Part shown: piece by piece, positions 28,063 to 37,502 of the stretch
Layout of the letters: every line of letters begins with the position of its first letter
How positions within the stretch are numbered: the first letter of the stretch is position 1
Source of the DNA: Pseudoalteromonas gelatinilytica
GTDB lineage: Bacteria; Pseudomonadota; Gammaproteobacteria; Enterobacterales; Alteromonadaceae
Direction of reading: 5' to 3'
Length of the DNA stretch: 64,000 nucleotides
Assembly (NCBI RefSeq): GCF_001641615.1
Contig: NZ_LRRU01000022.1
Coordinates: 372,001 to 436,000, forward strand
The notes under the pieces: generated by a model
The model's input: the letters and a program-made list of their open reading frames with translations, nothing else
Databases searched by the model: none
Told to the model about the DNA's origin: nothing
Position numbers and translations under genes: made by a program

Positions 28063-28485
28063 CGTTTAGCTCCTTGTTAGCGGGTGCGGTAGACACGACA
28101 AATTATTGGTTATGAAGTTTCAGTAATTATTGAAACTTTGTGAATATTAAACTTGTATTCATTTTAGTCAATAGGAAAATACGAAATAAAGATGAATTAA
28201 TCCTGCTCATCTTTTCTACAGATTAGAGATAAAGCTCTAAAGTTTCAAATATTTAATCGTTATAAAAAGTCCTGTTGCTATGGCCCATTTAATTCTTTTA
28301 TAAAATCTTTTTATAAAGTGGCCAACAAACCCGCAGCCTGCAGATGCAAAAAAGTGCTTAACCATTGAGCAAGTCGTCATGCTTATTTCGATTTCTAGTA
28401 TTTATTAACTCTGTGACATTTATCCGACTGCTAAAACACGGTAAACTCATTTTTATTAGTGCCAAAAGTTGCGAATTATCAACGA
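28063..28485. other. Intergenic region between divergent cydA and lpxB
   Basis: 423 bp with no convincing gene. It should hold both the cydA promoter (minus) and a promoter for lpxB-rnhB-dnaE-accA (plus). I see a perfect palindrome at 28115-28138 and a third copy of its half-site AAGTTTCA at 28240-28247. The rest is AT-rich. No clear FNR site (TTGAT-N4-ATCAA) is visible. Confidence 0.6.
28115..28138. promoter_or_regulatory. Perfect inverted repeat, candidate operator upstream of cydA
   Basis: AAGTTTCA, 8 bp, then TGAAACTT, located 53-76 bp upstream of the cydA ATG. Another AAGTTTCA occurs at 28240. The size fits a dimeric regulator site, but the sequence does not match FNR, ArcA or NsrR consensus sites that I know; it could also fold as a weak RNA hairpin. 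Confidence 0.5.
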
Positions 28486-29643
28486 ATGAAAGAACAAACA
28501 AAGCCGTTACGTATTGCCTTGGTGGCAGGTGAGTTATCAGGTGATATTTTAGGTGAAGGGCTAATAAAAGCACTTAAACGCCGTTTTCCAGATGCCATTT
28601 TTGAAGGGATTGCTGGCCCGCGTATGCAAGCGGCTGGTTGTAATACATTATTCGATATGGACGAATTATCAGTAATGGGCTTGGTTGAAGTACTTGGTCG
28701 ATTACCGCGCCTACTTAAAATACGCAAACAACTGGTGCAGCATTTTATCGACAACCCACCAGATGTATTTATTGGCATTGATGCGCCTGACTTTAACTTA
28801 CGTGTCGAAAAACCGTTAAAAGACGCAGGAATCAAAACGATTCAATATGTTAGCCCGTCAGTGTGGGCGTGGCGCGAAAAACGTATACATAAAATCAGTG
28901 CTGCCACTAATTTAGTGCTGGCACTTTTACCGTTCGAGAAAGCCTTTTACGATAAGCACGATGTACCTTGTACGTTTGTGGGCCACACACTGGCTGATGA
29001 TATTGCCCTTGAGCATGACCAAACTGAGGCCCGTAATCAGCTTGGCTTAGCACAAACTGACAAAGTGCTTGCATTACTTCCAGGTAGCCGTGGTTCTGAA
29101 GTGGGGCTTTTAAGCGAAACCTATATTCAAACGGCGGCGAAATTACAAGCGCAAAATCCTGACCTTAAAATTGTGGTGCCGTTAGTCAATGAAAAACGAA
29201 AAGCACAATTTTGTGAGATTTTAGAAAAAACAGCCCCAGATCTAAAACTGCAATTATTGGATGGTCAGTCAAATCTTGCAATGCAAGCCGCTGATGCCAT
29301 TTTACTTGCCTCAGGTACCGCAACACTTGAAGGTATGCTGTATAAAAAACCGATGGTAGTGGGCTACAAAATTAAGCCACTCAGTTACTGGATTTTCAAA
29401 ACGTTATTCACTTTTAATATTAAGTATTTCTCGTTGCCTAATTTATTAGCCGACGAAGAACTCGTTCCAGAATACTTACAAACTGAGTGTAACGTTGAAA
29501 ACTTATCAGCAGCGCTAACACCTATGCTTAATAGCGATAATAGCGAATTAAAAGCGCGCTTTTTAGCCATACATAAAAACATTAGATTAAATGCCAATGA
29601 ACAAGCTGCAGCAGCAGTCGCGGAGTTACTAAATGCAAATTGA
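28486..29643 (+). CDS. lpxB: Lipid-A-disaccharide synthase
   Basis: 385 residues from ATG 28486; E. coli LpxB is 382. This GT-B-fold glycosyltransferase joins UDP-2,3-diacylglucosamine to lipid X. The N-terminal RIALVAGELSGDILG is the family signature, and VSPSVWAWREKRIHKI and LLPGSRGSEVG (nucleotide-sugar region) follow. The in-frame extension to 28459 is not conserved-looking. In most gammaproteobacteria lpxB follows lpxA directly; here a 7.3-kb segment lies between. The 3' end overlaps rnhB by 11 nt. Confidence 0.96.
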   Translation: MKEQTKPLRIALVAGELSGDILGEGLIKALKRRFPDAIFEGIAGPRMQAAGCNTLFDMDELSVMGLVEVLGRLPRLLKIRKQLVQHFIDNPPDVFIGIDAPDFNLRVEKPLKDAGIKTIQYVSPSVWAWREKRIHKISAATNLVLALLPFEKAFYDKHDVPCTFVGHTLADDIALEHDQTEARNQLGLAQTDKVLALLPGSRGSEVGLLSETYIQTAAKLQAQNPDLKIVVPLVNEKRKAQFCEILEKTAPDLKLQLLDGQSNLAMQAADAILLASGTATLEGMLYKKPMVVGYKIKPLSYWIFKTLFTFNIKYFSLPNLLADEELVPEYLQTECNVENLSAALTPMLNSDNSELKARFLAIHKNIRLNANEQAAAAVAELLNAN

Positions 29644-30238
29644 ACGACCGAATGTTAATTATATTGCTGGTGTAGATGAAGTTGGCCGAGGCCCATTAGT
29701 AGGTGATGTTGTTACCGCTGCGGTAATACTTGACCCGAATAACCCCATTACCGGGTTAGCAGATTCTAAAAAGTTATCAGATAAAAAACGCCAATTATTA
29801 GCCGCAGAAATAAAAGAAAAAGCCCTGTGCTATGCCATTGGTCGCTGTAGCCCAACTGAGATTGACGAGTTAAACATTTTACACGCTACTATGCTCGCGA
29901 TGAGCCGCGCAGTTGAAGGCTTAAGTGTAAAACCTGAGTTTGTTTTTATTGATGGTAATCGAGTGCCTAGCCAGTTAACTGTGCCAGCACAGGCGGTTGT
30001 AAAAGGCGATAGCCTCGTCGAAGAGATTTCGGCGGCATCTATTTTAGCGAAAGTTGCTCGTGATGATGAAATGATTGAGCTTGATAAGCGTTATCCTGAC
30101 TATGGCTTTGCAGGCCATAAAGGCTATCCGACTAAAGCACATTTTGCAGCACTTGAACAATACGGGGCAATTGCAGAGCATCGTAAAAGCTTCAAACCTG
30201 TTCAGCGCATTTTGGCGTTAAAAGGAGAGCAACTGTAA
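29633..30238 (+). CDS. rnhB: Ribonuclease HII
   Basis: 201 residues; E. coli RNase HII is 198. It cleaves the RNA strand of RNA-DNA hybrids and single misincorporated ribonucleotides. The catalytic acidic residues appear in YIAGVDEVGRGPLVGDV (Asp and Glu near residues 15-16), FVFIDGNRVP and SILAKVARDDEM. It overlaps lpxB by 11 nt and its stop overlaps the dnaE start (TAATG), so lpxB-rnhB-dnaE is a tightly coupled run. Confidence 0.97.
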   Translation: MQIERPNVNYIAGVDEVGRGPLVGDVVTAAVILDPNNPITGLADSKKLSDKKRQLLAAEIKEKALCYAIGRCSPTEIDELNILHATMLAMSRAVEGLSVKPEFVFIDGNRVPSQLTVPAQAVVKGDSLVEEISAASILAKVARDDEMIELDKRYPDYGFAGHKGYPTKAHFAALEQYGAIAEHRKSFKPVQRILALKGEQL

Positions 30239-33200
30239 TGCCTGCGCCGCAATTTGTTCACTTACGTGTTCACTCAGATTTCTCTATGGTGGATGGCCTA
30301 GCTAAAACTAAGCCAATTGTCGCTAAAGCAGAAGAGCTGCAAATGCCAGCGCTGGCCATCACCGATCAGATGAACTTGTGTGGTTTGGTGCGTTTTTATG
30401 GTGCTGCCCATGGTGCCGGTATTAAGCCTATTGTTGGTGCTGATTTTTGGCTAAGAAGCCCTGAATTTGAAGATGAACCTAGCCGAATTACTATTTTAGC
30501 GAAAGATAACGAAGGCTATAAAAACCTCACTTTATTGATCTCTAAAGCATACCAACGAGGGCATTTATTTCATCGCCCAGTGGTTGACCGTGAATGGCTG
30601 GTGGAGCACAAAAGCGGGTTGATTTTATTATCAGGCGCAAAAGATGGCGATTTAGGTAAAGCATTATTAAAAGGCAACCCAGCTCTTATCGAGTCTGTGG
30701 TAAGCTTTTATAAACAACATTTTAGCGATCATTACTACATTGAGCTTATTCGTACCGAACGTGCTTTAGAAGAAGACTATTTGCACTTAGCTGTTGAGCT
30801 TGCTGCAAAAGAGCAGTTGCCTGTGGTGGCAACGAACGAAGTGGTGTTTTTAAAACCAGAGAACTTTGAAGCTCATGAAATCCGCGTAGCAATCCATGAT
30901 GGTTACACCTTGGATGACAAACGTAGACCAAAACGGTTTTCTGAGCAGCAATACCTTAAAACAGCTGATCAAATGGCTGAGCTATTCAGCGATATTCCCG
31001 AAGCGTTAGAAAACACCGTTGAAATTGCTAAGCGCTGTAATGTGACCGTGCAGCTCGGAACTTACTTCTTACCAGATTACCCAACCGGTTCGCTGAAAAT
31101 TGAAGACTTCTTGGTGAAGGTCTCTGAAGATGGTCTTGAAGAGCGTCTTCAGTTTTTATTCCCCGATGAGCAAGAGCGTAAAGAAAAACGTGGTGAGTAT
31201 GATGAGCGTCTGAAAATAGAGCTCGACGTAATCAACCAAATGGGTTTCCCAGGTTACTTCTTGATCGTAATGGAGTTCATTCAGTGGAGTAAGGATAACA
31301 ATATTCCGGTAGGTCCAGGGCGTGGTTCGGGTGCGGGTTCATTGGTTGCTTACGCACTAAAAATTACCGACCTCGATCCACTCGAATTTGACTTACTATT
31401 CGAACGTTTCTTGAACCCTGAACGTATTTCAATGCCCGATTTCGACGTCGATTTCTGTATGGATAGGCGTGATGAGGTAATTGATCACGTAGCAGCGCTT
31501 TATGGCCGTGACGCGGTATCTCAGATCATCACCTTTGGTACCATGGCTGCAAAAGCGGTTATCCGTGACGTAGGCCGTGTACTTGGTCACCCTTACGGCT
31601 TTGTTGATCGTATTTCTAAACTAGTACCGGGCGATCCGGGCATGACCTTGGCTAAAGCGTTTGATGTTGAGCCGCGTTTACAAGAAGCCTACGACGGTGA
31701 TGAAGAGGTCAAAGAGCTTATTGATATGTGTCGCATCCTTGAAGGCTGTACACGTAACGCCGGTAAGCATGCTGGTGGTGTTGTAATATCACCCACCACA
31801 ATCACTGACTTTGCCGCTCTTTATTGTGATGATGAAGGTAAATTCCCGGTTACTCAATTTGATAAAAACGACGTTGAGACGGCAGGCTTAGTTAAGTTCG
31901 ACTTCTTAGGGCTAAGAACACTCACCATCTTACAGTGGGCGCTTGATATGACCAATGAGCGCTTAGCCCGAGAGGGTAAAGAGCCGGTTGATATCAACGC
32001 TATTCCACTTGATGATAAGCCAAGTATTGAGTTACTACTTCGCGCCGAAACCACCGCGGTATTCCAGCTCGAATCCCGTGGTATGAAAGATCTTATTCGT
32101 CGTCTAAAACCCGACTGCTTCGAAGATATGATCGCACTGGTAGCACTATTCCGCCCTGGTCCATTGCAATCAGGCATGGTAGATAACTTTATCGACCGTA
32201 AGCATGGCCGCGAAGAGTTATCTTATCCTGATGTGCAGTGGCAACACGATAGCTTGATACCCATTCTAGAACCGACCTATGGTATCATTCTTTATCAAGA
32301 ACAGGTAATGCAGATTGCGCAGGTACTGGCTGGTTATACGCTAGGTGGCGCTGACATGCTGCGTCGTGCGATGGGTAAGAAAAAGCCAGAGGAGATGGCA
32401 AAGCAACGTTCAACCTTCGAAGAAGGAGCTGTTAATAACGGAGTTGACGGCGAACTTGCAATGAAAATCTTCGACTTGGTAGAGAAATTCGCAGGTTATG
32501 GTTTTAATAAATCTCACTCAGCTGCTTATGCTTTAGTGTCGTATCAAACGTTGTGGATGAAAACCCACTACCCAGCAGAATTTATGGCTGCGGTAATGTC
32601 GGCGGATATGGATAACACCGATAAAATTGTTACCTTGGTAGATGAATGTGAAAACATGAAACTGATCTTGTTACCGCCGGATGTAAATGCCGGTGAGTAC
32701 AAGTTTACGGTTAATCTACAAGGTGAGATTGTTTACGGTATCGGTGCGATTAAAGGGGTAGGTGAAGGTCCGGTTGATGCCATTTTAGAAGCCCGAAGCC
32801 AAGGTGGTCCGTTCAAAGACTTATTCGATTTTTGTGCCCGTGTTGACTTAAAACGTTTAAACAAACGGGTTGTTGAAAAGCTGATATACGCCGGCGCCTT
32901 AGATCAGTTAGGCCCTGAAAAAACACAGCCTGCACGTGCTACTTTATTAGCAAGTTTGCCAGATGCAATGAAATCAGCTGAGCAACATCATAAGGCTGAA
33001 GCAATTGGTCAAAGTGACTTATTTGGCTTACTGGCTGTTGAACCTGACGAAGTTGAGCAAGCGTTTAAAAAAGCAACGCCATTAACCGATAATGAGTGGT
33101 TAGATGGTGAAAAAGAAACTTTAGGTCTGTATTTAACGGGTCACCCAATTAATCAGTATCGTAAAGAGTTAAAGTATTATACGTCAGGAAAACTCGTCGA

Positions 33201-33729
33201 TTTACAGCCAACTAATCGCGATGTGCAGTCAACGGCTGCGGGCTTAGTGATTGCAGCGCGTACACTGATTAACAAAAAGGGAAATCGTTGGGGTCTTATA
33301 ACTTTAGATGACAAGAGTGCCCGTATTGATGTACGCTTATTCCCAGAACAGTTTGAAATGTACCAAGATTTGCTGCAAGTAAACAATATCTTGGTAATAT
33401 CTGGACAGGTCAGCTTTGATAACTTCTCCGGTGGCATTACAATGACCGCTAGAGACATATGCACCATCGCTGAGGCACGTGAAAAACGTATAAAAGCGAT
33501 TAAAATGACCTTGAACATGGTGCAAATCGAGGCGAACTTCTTCGATAATTTACAAAAAGTACTGGAACCTTATAAGTTTGGTACTTGTCCTATTAAAGTA
33601 TTCTATCAACGTCCGGATGCGTTGGCTGAGATTACCTTAGGAACCGAATGGTGTGTTACGCCGAGTGATGACTTAATTCATAAGTTATCGCTGATGGCGG
33701 CGCAAGATGTAGAACTAGAATTTAATTAA
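30238..33729 (+). CDS. dnaE: DNA polymerase III alpha subunit
   Basis: 1163 residues, matching E. coli DnaE (1160). It is the replicative polymerase. The PHP domain comes first (VHLRVHSDFSMVDG, residues about 6-20). The palm follows, with GPGRGSGAGSLVAYAL and catalytic Asp residues in PDFDVDFCMD (near residue 401) plus a third Asp later. Next are FNKSHSAAYALVSYQ, the helix-hairpin-helix region and the OB-fold (about residues 985-1070). No truncation is evident. accA follows after 16 bp. Confidence 0.98.
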   Translation: MPAPQFVHLRVHSDFSMVDGLAKTKPIVAKAEELQMPALAITDQMNLCGLVRFYGAAHGAGIKPIVGADFWLRSPEFEDEPSRITILAKDNEGYKNLTLLISKAYQRGHLFHRPVVDREWLVEHKSGLILLSGAKDGDLGKALLKGNPALIESVVSFYKQHFSDHYYIELIRTERALEEDYLHLAVELAAKEQLPVVATNEVVFLKPENFEAHEIRVAIHDGYTLDDKRRPKRFSEQQYLKTADQMAELFSDIPEALENTVEIAKRCNVTVQLGTYFLPDYPTGSLKIEDFLVKVSEDGLEERLQFLFPDEQERKEKRGEYDERLKIELDVINQMGFPGYFLIVMEFIQWSKDNNIPVGPGRGSGAGSLVAYALKITDLDPLEFDLLFERFLNPERISMPDFDVDFCMDRRDEVIDHVAALYGRDAVSQIITFGTMAAKAVIRDVGRVLGHPYGFVDRISKLVPGDPGMTLAKAFDVEPRLQEAYDGDEEVKELIDMCRILEGCTRNAGKHAGGVVISPTTITDFAALYCDDEGKFPVTQFDKNDVETAGLVKFDFLGLRTLTILQWALDMTNERLAREGKEPVDINAIPLDDKPSIELLLRAETTAVFQLESRGMKDLIRRLKPDCFEDMIALVALFRPGPLQSGMVDNFIDRKHGREELSYPDVQWQHDSLIPILEPTYGIILYQEQVMQIAQVLAGYTLGGADMLRRAMGKKKPEEMAKQRSTFEEGAVNNGVDGELAMKIFDLVEKFAGYGFNKSHSAAYALVSYQTLWMKTHYPAEFMAAVMSADMDNTDKIVTLVDECENMKLILLPPDVNAGEYKFTVNLQGEIVYGIGAIKGVGEGPVDAILEARSQGGPFKDLFDFCARVDLKRLNKRVVEKLIYAGALDQLGPEKTQPARATLLASLPDAMKSAEQHHKAEAIGQSDLFGLLAVEPDEVEQAFKKATPLTDNEWLDGEKETLGLYLTGHPINQYRKELKYYTSGKLVDLQPTNRDVQSTAAGLVIAARTLINKKGNRWGLITLDDKSARIDVRLFPEQFEMYQDLLQVNNILVISGQVSFDNFSGGITMTARDICTIAEAREKRIKAIKMTLNMVQIEANFFDNLQKVLEPYKFGTCPIKVFYQRPDALAEITLGTEWCVTPSDDLIHKLSLMAAQDVELEFN

Positions 33730-33745
33730 TTAGGTAGTTTAGAGC

Positions 33746-34702
33746 ATGAGCCTCAATTATCTTGATTTTGAGCTTCCAATCGCAGAATTAGAAGCAAAAA
33801 TTGAAGAATTACAAAATGTAAGCCGCGCTGGCGAATTAGACCTTGGATTAGAAGAGGAAGTCAGTCGATTAAAAGAAAAAAGTGCTGAAATGAAAGAGAA
33901 AATTTTCTCTGAATTAGGTGCTTGGCAGGTTTCTCAGTTAGCCCGTCATCCGTTGCGTCCTTATACTCGTGATTACATCGAGCGCATTTTCACGGAATTT
34001 GACGAACTAGCAGGCGACCGTACTTTTGCTAACGACCCAGCTATTTTAGGTGGTGTTGCACGTTTTGAAGGTCAACCAGTGATGGTTATTGGCCAGCAAA
34101 AAGGGCGTGACACAGCTGAAAAAATTAAACGCAACTTTGGTATGCCAAAGCCAGAAGGTTACCGTAAAGCATTACGCCTAATGGAAATGGCTGAGCGTTT
34201 CAAAATGCCTATCATGACATTTATCGACACCCCAGGTGCATACCCAGGTGTTGGCGCTGAAGAGCGTGGTCAAAGTGAAGCAATTGCACGTAACCTTAAA
34301 GTGATGGCAGCGTTAAAAGTACCAACTATCTGTACTGTAATTGGTGAAGGTGGTTCTGGTGGTGCATTGGCTATTGGTGTGGGTGACCGCGTTAACATGT
34401 TGCAATACAGCACTTACTCTGTAATTTCGCCAGAAGGTTGTGCATCAATCTTATGGAAAAGTGCAGATAAAGCACCATTAGCTGCAGAAGCAATGGGTGT
34501 AACAGCTGCACGTGTTAAAGAGCTTGATTTAATCAACAACGTCATTGATGAGCCGCTAGGTGGCGCACATCGTAATTACGATGCGATGGCGCGTAACCTT
34601 AAAAACCAACTTAAGCGTGACCTTGCTGACTTACAAAGCCTTTCAACTGATGAAATGCTTGATCAGCGTTATAAACGTTTAATGTCGTTTGGTTATTGCT
34701 AA
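33746..34702 (+). CDS. accA: Acetyl-CoA carboxylase carboxyltransferase subunit alpha
   Basis: 318 residues, family length 319. With AccD it forms the carboxyltransferase that makes malonyl-CoA for fatty-acid synthesis. The alpha-subunit crotonase-fold motifs FIDTPGAYPGVGAEERGQSEAIA and GEGGSGGALAIGVGDRV supply the glycine-rich oxyanion sites. The N-terminal helix (LDFELPIAELEAKIEEL) is typical. It follows dnaE closely, as in E. coli, and is closed by a strong terminator. Confidence 0.98.
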   Translation: MSLNYLDFELPIAELEAKIEELQNVSRAGELDLGLEEEVSRLKEKSAEMKEKIFSELGAWQVSQLARHPLRPYTRDYIERIFTEFDELAGDRTFANDPAILGGVARFEGQPVMVIGQQKGRDTAEKIKRNFGMPKPEGYRKALRLMEMAERFKMPIMTFIDTPGAYPGVGAEERGQSEAIARNLKVMAALKVPTICTVIGEGGSGGALAIGVGDRVNMLQYSTYSVISPEGCASILWKSADKAPLAAEAMGVTAARVKELDLINNVIDEPLGGAHRNYDAMARNLKNQLKRDLADLQSLSTDEMLDQRYKRLMSFGYC

Positions 34703-34718
34703 ACACAGCTTATAAATG

Positions 34719-34746
34719 AAAAAAGCCGCTTTTGCGGCTTTTTTTG
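34719..34746 (+). terminator. Rho-independent terminator after accA
   Basis: A stem AAAAAGCCGC/GCGGCTTTTT with a TTTT loop and a T-rich tail. It separates the lpxB-accA run from tilS. Confidence 0.93.
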
Positions 34747-34793
34747 TTTTATAATGCCGATAACACAGACGCTTGTATACCCATTGGTTTTTA

Positions 34794-36104
34794 ATGCAAA
34801 CATCAGATTTATTTCACCATTTTTTAGCACAACTACAGCCTTTGCTGACCGCTCAGCACAGCCGCTTTAGTGTTGCCTTATCGGGTGGTGTTGACTCGGT
34901 AGTGTTATTACATTTGATGAAGCAAGCTCAACAGCAGTACTCTGAGCTTAAGCTTGAAGCTGTGTATGTTAATCATGGTTTGAGTAAGCATGCCTCTGAA
35001 TGGCAAGGATTTTGCCAATCGCTGTGTGAAGAGATCGATGTCGCATTTAAAGCCGTGCAGGTTGAAATTCAGCAGCGCTCGCGTACTTCACTCGAAGCAC
35101 AAGCGCGAGAGGCTCGATACCAAGCCCTCGACGAAAACTGTATGTCAGGTAGCGTATTATTACTTGGCCAGCACTTGAATGATCAACTTGAAACCTTCTT
35201 ACTTCGCCTAAAACGCGGTTCAGGCTTACAGGGTTTAGCGTCAATGCAACAACAGCGCTTATTAGCATCTGGGCGATTATGTTTTAGACCGCTGATTAAT
35301 ATTACTCGTGAGCAAATTGAACAGTTTGCTGATGAATTTGCTATTTCGCATATCACCGATGACTCAAATATTGATGAACGCTTTGACCGTAATTTTTTAC
35401 GTCATCAGGTTATGCCTATTTTAACGGAGCGTTTTCAAGGGTTTGAAAAAAGTGCAGCGCGAAGTATTCGACTGTTACAGAAACAGCAAACGCTACTTGA
35501 TGAATATACGCAAAGTGACCTTGCACAGTGTCAAAATGCGCAGGGTGGCTTAAGTTGCCTGGCAATTGCGCCCTTTAGCCAGCCTAGACAAGCAAACCTT
35601 GTGCGTGCGTGGCTGAATCAGTTTACCCATCAACTGCCTTCAGAAAATCAGCTACAGCAAATTATTGAGCAAGGTTTAACGGCCAAAGCCGATGCCCAGC
35701 TAAAAATTTGTCTGCAAAGCGGTGATGTTCGTCGTCATCAGCAGCATTGGTACTTTGTGAAAGAGCAGGCAATACCTGAGGCGATGGATATAACTTTGCA
35801 GAGCATTGTACTGACAGATGGCCGAACGCTAGCCGTGAAACAGGGCAAGGGTATTAGAAAACCACGGCAGGATGAGCAGGTACGGGTTGAATTTAATAGG
35901 CCGCAAGCGCGTATCAAACCATTGCATAAACCAGGCTCAAACACCTTAAAGCATTGGTTTAAAGATGCCAAAGTAGCTCCTTGGTTACGTGCGCAGACAC
36001 CACTTATTTTTTATAACGATCAACTTGTGCAAGTTGTTGGCTACTTTGTTAGTGAGCAGCACAGTGTTGATGATGGAATTCTATGGGAGACACTTTATGA
36101 GTGA
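34794..36104 (+). CDS. tilS: tRNA(Ile)-lysidine synthase
   Basis: 436 residues from ATG 34794; E. coli TilS is 432. It converts C34 of the tRNA-Ile CAU anticodon to lysidine, so the tRNA reads AUA. The PP-loop SGGVDSVVLLHL is at about residues 34-45. A substrate-specificity domain and a C-terminal TilS domain with KHWFKDAKVAPWLR follow, giving the full three-domain form. The upstream TTG at 34773 is less likely. Its stop overlaps the start of the next gene by 8 nt. Confidence 0.95.
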   Translation: MQTSDLFHHFLAQLQPLLTAQHSRFSVALSGGVDSVVLLHLMKQAQQQYSELKLEAVYVNHGLSKHASEWQGFCQSLCEEIDVAFKAVQVEIQQRSRTSLEAQAREARYQALDENCMSGSVLLLGQHLNDQLETFLLRLKRGSGLQGLASMQQQRLLASGRLCFRPLINITREQIEQFADEFAISHITDDSNIDERFDRNFLRHQVMPILTERFQGFEKSAARSIRLLQKQQTLLDEYTQSDLAQCQNAQGGLSCLAIAPFSQPRQANLVRAWLNQFTHQLPSENQLQQIIEQGLTAKADAQLKICLQSGDVRRHQQHWYFVKEQAIPEAMDITLQSIVLTDGRTLAVKQGKGIRKPRQDEQVRVEFNRPQARIKPLHKPGSNTLKHWFKDAKVAPWLRAQTPLIFYNDQLVQVVGYFVSEQHSVDDGILWETLYE

Positions 36105-36441
36105 ACAACCACATGTTGGTTTATCACTAGTTAATAAAGCACCACTTGGCTTTTTGCTGTCGGTGTTAGTGGCTGTTATTGCTGGTTTTGCTTATACAGA
36201 ACTGACAATAAACACACTTTTATATGCGCTTGCTGGCGGCCTTGTTTGCTCGTTATTGCTACTAGGTTACTGGTCAGGTAAAGGTGGTATTTTCTTTATA
36301 TTGGGCGTGCTAACGCCTTTGGCATTAGTGATGGTATCGCCCCTTACCACCATGGCTGCCTTACTTTACTTACTAAGTGGCTTTTTCTGTGGTTTTTGGT
36401 TGGTATTACTTGGTTATAAACTTATAAATAAAAAAGCCTAG
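36097..36441 (+). CDS. Small polytopic membrane protein of unknown function
   Basis: 114 residues from ATG 36097, inside the last codons of tilS, so translation is probably coupled. Four hydrophobic segments (about residues 16-33, 37-55, 62-80 and 85-105) fill almost the whole chain, ending in a Lys-rich tail (KLINKKA). No catalytic motif is visible and I do not recognise the family. The stop codon lies in the left arm of the terminator that follows. Confidence 0.7.
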   Translation: MSEQPHVGLSLVNKAPLGFLLSVLVAVIAGFAYTELTINTLLYALAGGLVCSLLLLGYWSGKGGIFFILGVLTPLALVMVSPLTTMAALLYLLSGFFCGFWLVLLGYKLINKKA

Positions 36442-36465
36442 CGGGGGATGCTAGGCTTTCTTTTC
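36431..36465. terminator. Bidirectional terminator between a membrane-protein gene and a GGDEF gene
   Basis: A 9-bp stem AAAGCCTAG/CTAGGCTTT with a 9-nt loop is flanked by a T-rich run in both directions (TTTCTTTTC on plus, TTTTTTATTT on minus). It serves the convergent genes ending at 36441 and 36467. Confidence 0.85.
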
Positions 36466-36466
36466 A

Positions 36467-37363
36467 TTAAAATGCTCTTGCGCAATTTCTTCCAGCTGCT
36501 TTTGCCTTATAAAGCCCTTTGTCAGCACGGGCAAACACTTCGTTTTCGCAGTCTTGGTTATTGGCGAGTGTATAACCAATACTTGATGTAACATCATACT
36601 GTGTCATCAAACCGGATTGAGAAACCAAGCTCATAATGCGATCGGCAATCACTTTATTAGTGGTAAATTCAGGATCGTCAATTAACAATGCAAACTCATC
36701 TCCACCAAAGCGGAAAATTGAGTCGGTACCGCGCACACTACTGCGTAATACATTGGCAAATTCTTGCAGCACATCATCGCCAATTTTATGACCAAAGTTA
36801 TCGTTTACTTGTTTAAAGTTATCTAAATCAAGCAGCATTAAACTAAATGGGCGATGTTGACGGCGGCAACGTTCTAGCTTTTGTGCCAAGCTGTCATTAA
36901 ATTGACTACGGTTGTTTAAGCCTGTTAGCGCATCTTTAGTCGCTAAACGTAATACGCGGGTATACATAAGTGCATTACGTAATGGGTAAACGAGTGCTGT
37001 ATGAAGCTGCTTTAATTTTGCTTCAATCGCTTTACCCATAGGGAACTGGCTAAAATAAATTAACTGCCCTAAGCGTTCACTTTCGATATCTAAATCAAAA
37101 GAGTACGGTGTTTGACTGGTATCGCTGCCAGCACTTTGTGACACTCCGAGTGCAGATTGGAATTGTAATCCAGATAAATTGATCAATTGCTTTGCGTGCT
37201 CTGCAAAAATCGTCAAAATACCTTCGATTGATAACGTGGTTTGTAACCTCGCGACCAAGTCATGTGGACTATTCGGTTCACTTATTCGGTAATGCTCTGC
37301 CGAAAACGGCAGAAACTCGCCTCGCGCAGACACCCGCTGCGTCAAAATATGGACATTTTCCAT
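36467..37363 (-). CDS. Diguanylate cyclase (GGDEF domain protein)
   Basis: 298 residues from ATG 37363, chosen because GGGGGGAG lies 7 nt upstream; a longer frame to 37483 is less likely. The N-terminal about 130 residues look like a GAF-type sensory region without membrane helices. The C-terminal GGDEF domain has DALTGLNNRSQF, LDLDNFKQVND, and an intact active site FRFGGDEFALL. An inhibitory I-site RGTD sits five residues before GGDEF, so product feedback inhibition by cyclic di-GMP is expected. It is cytoplasmic and divergent from the antiporter gene at 37503. Confidence 0.92.
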   Translation of the reverse strand: MENVHILTQRVSARGEFLPFSAEHYRISEPNSPHDLVARLQTTLSIEGILTIFAEHAKQLINLSGLQFQSALGVSQSAGSDTSQTPYSFDLDIESERLGQLIYFSQFPMGKAIEAKLKQLHTALVYPLRNALMYTRVLRLATKDALTGLNNRSQFNDSLAQKLERCRRQHRPFSLMLLDLDNFKQVNDNFGHKIGDDVLQEFANVLRSSVRGTDSIFRFGGDEFALLIDDPEFTTNKVIADRIMSLVSQSGLMTQYDVTSSIGYTLANNQDCENEVFARADKGLYKAKAAGRNCARAF

Positions 37364-37502
37364 GATAATTCTCCCCCCGGAGTGTTTAGATACTCCTACA
37401 TAGCGAGATTTGTGCCACATTTTTAAACTGGCTGAAAAACAGAAGGTTGCTATATTTAAAGGAGGGTACAGCTTTATCATCAAGTAGAAGGGAGTTTATT
37501 GC

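Noticed and set aside
28189..28213. NsrR-type site upstream of cydA (AAGATGA...TCATCTT)
   Set aside because: Spacing is 11 bp between 7-bp arms and the inner bases do not match the NsrR consensus, so it may be a chance palindrome.
30238..33729. Antisense open frames within dnaE
   Set aside because: They overlap conserved polymerase motifs and carry no independent signal.
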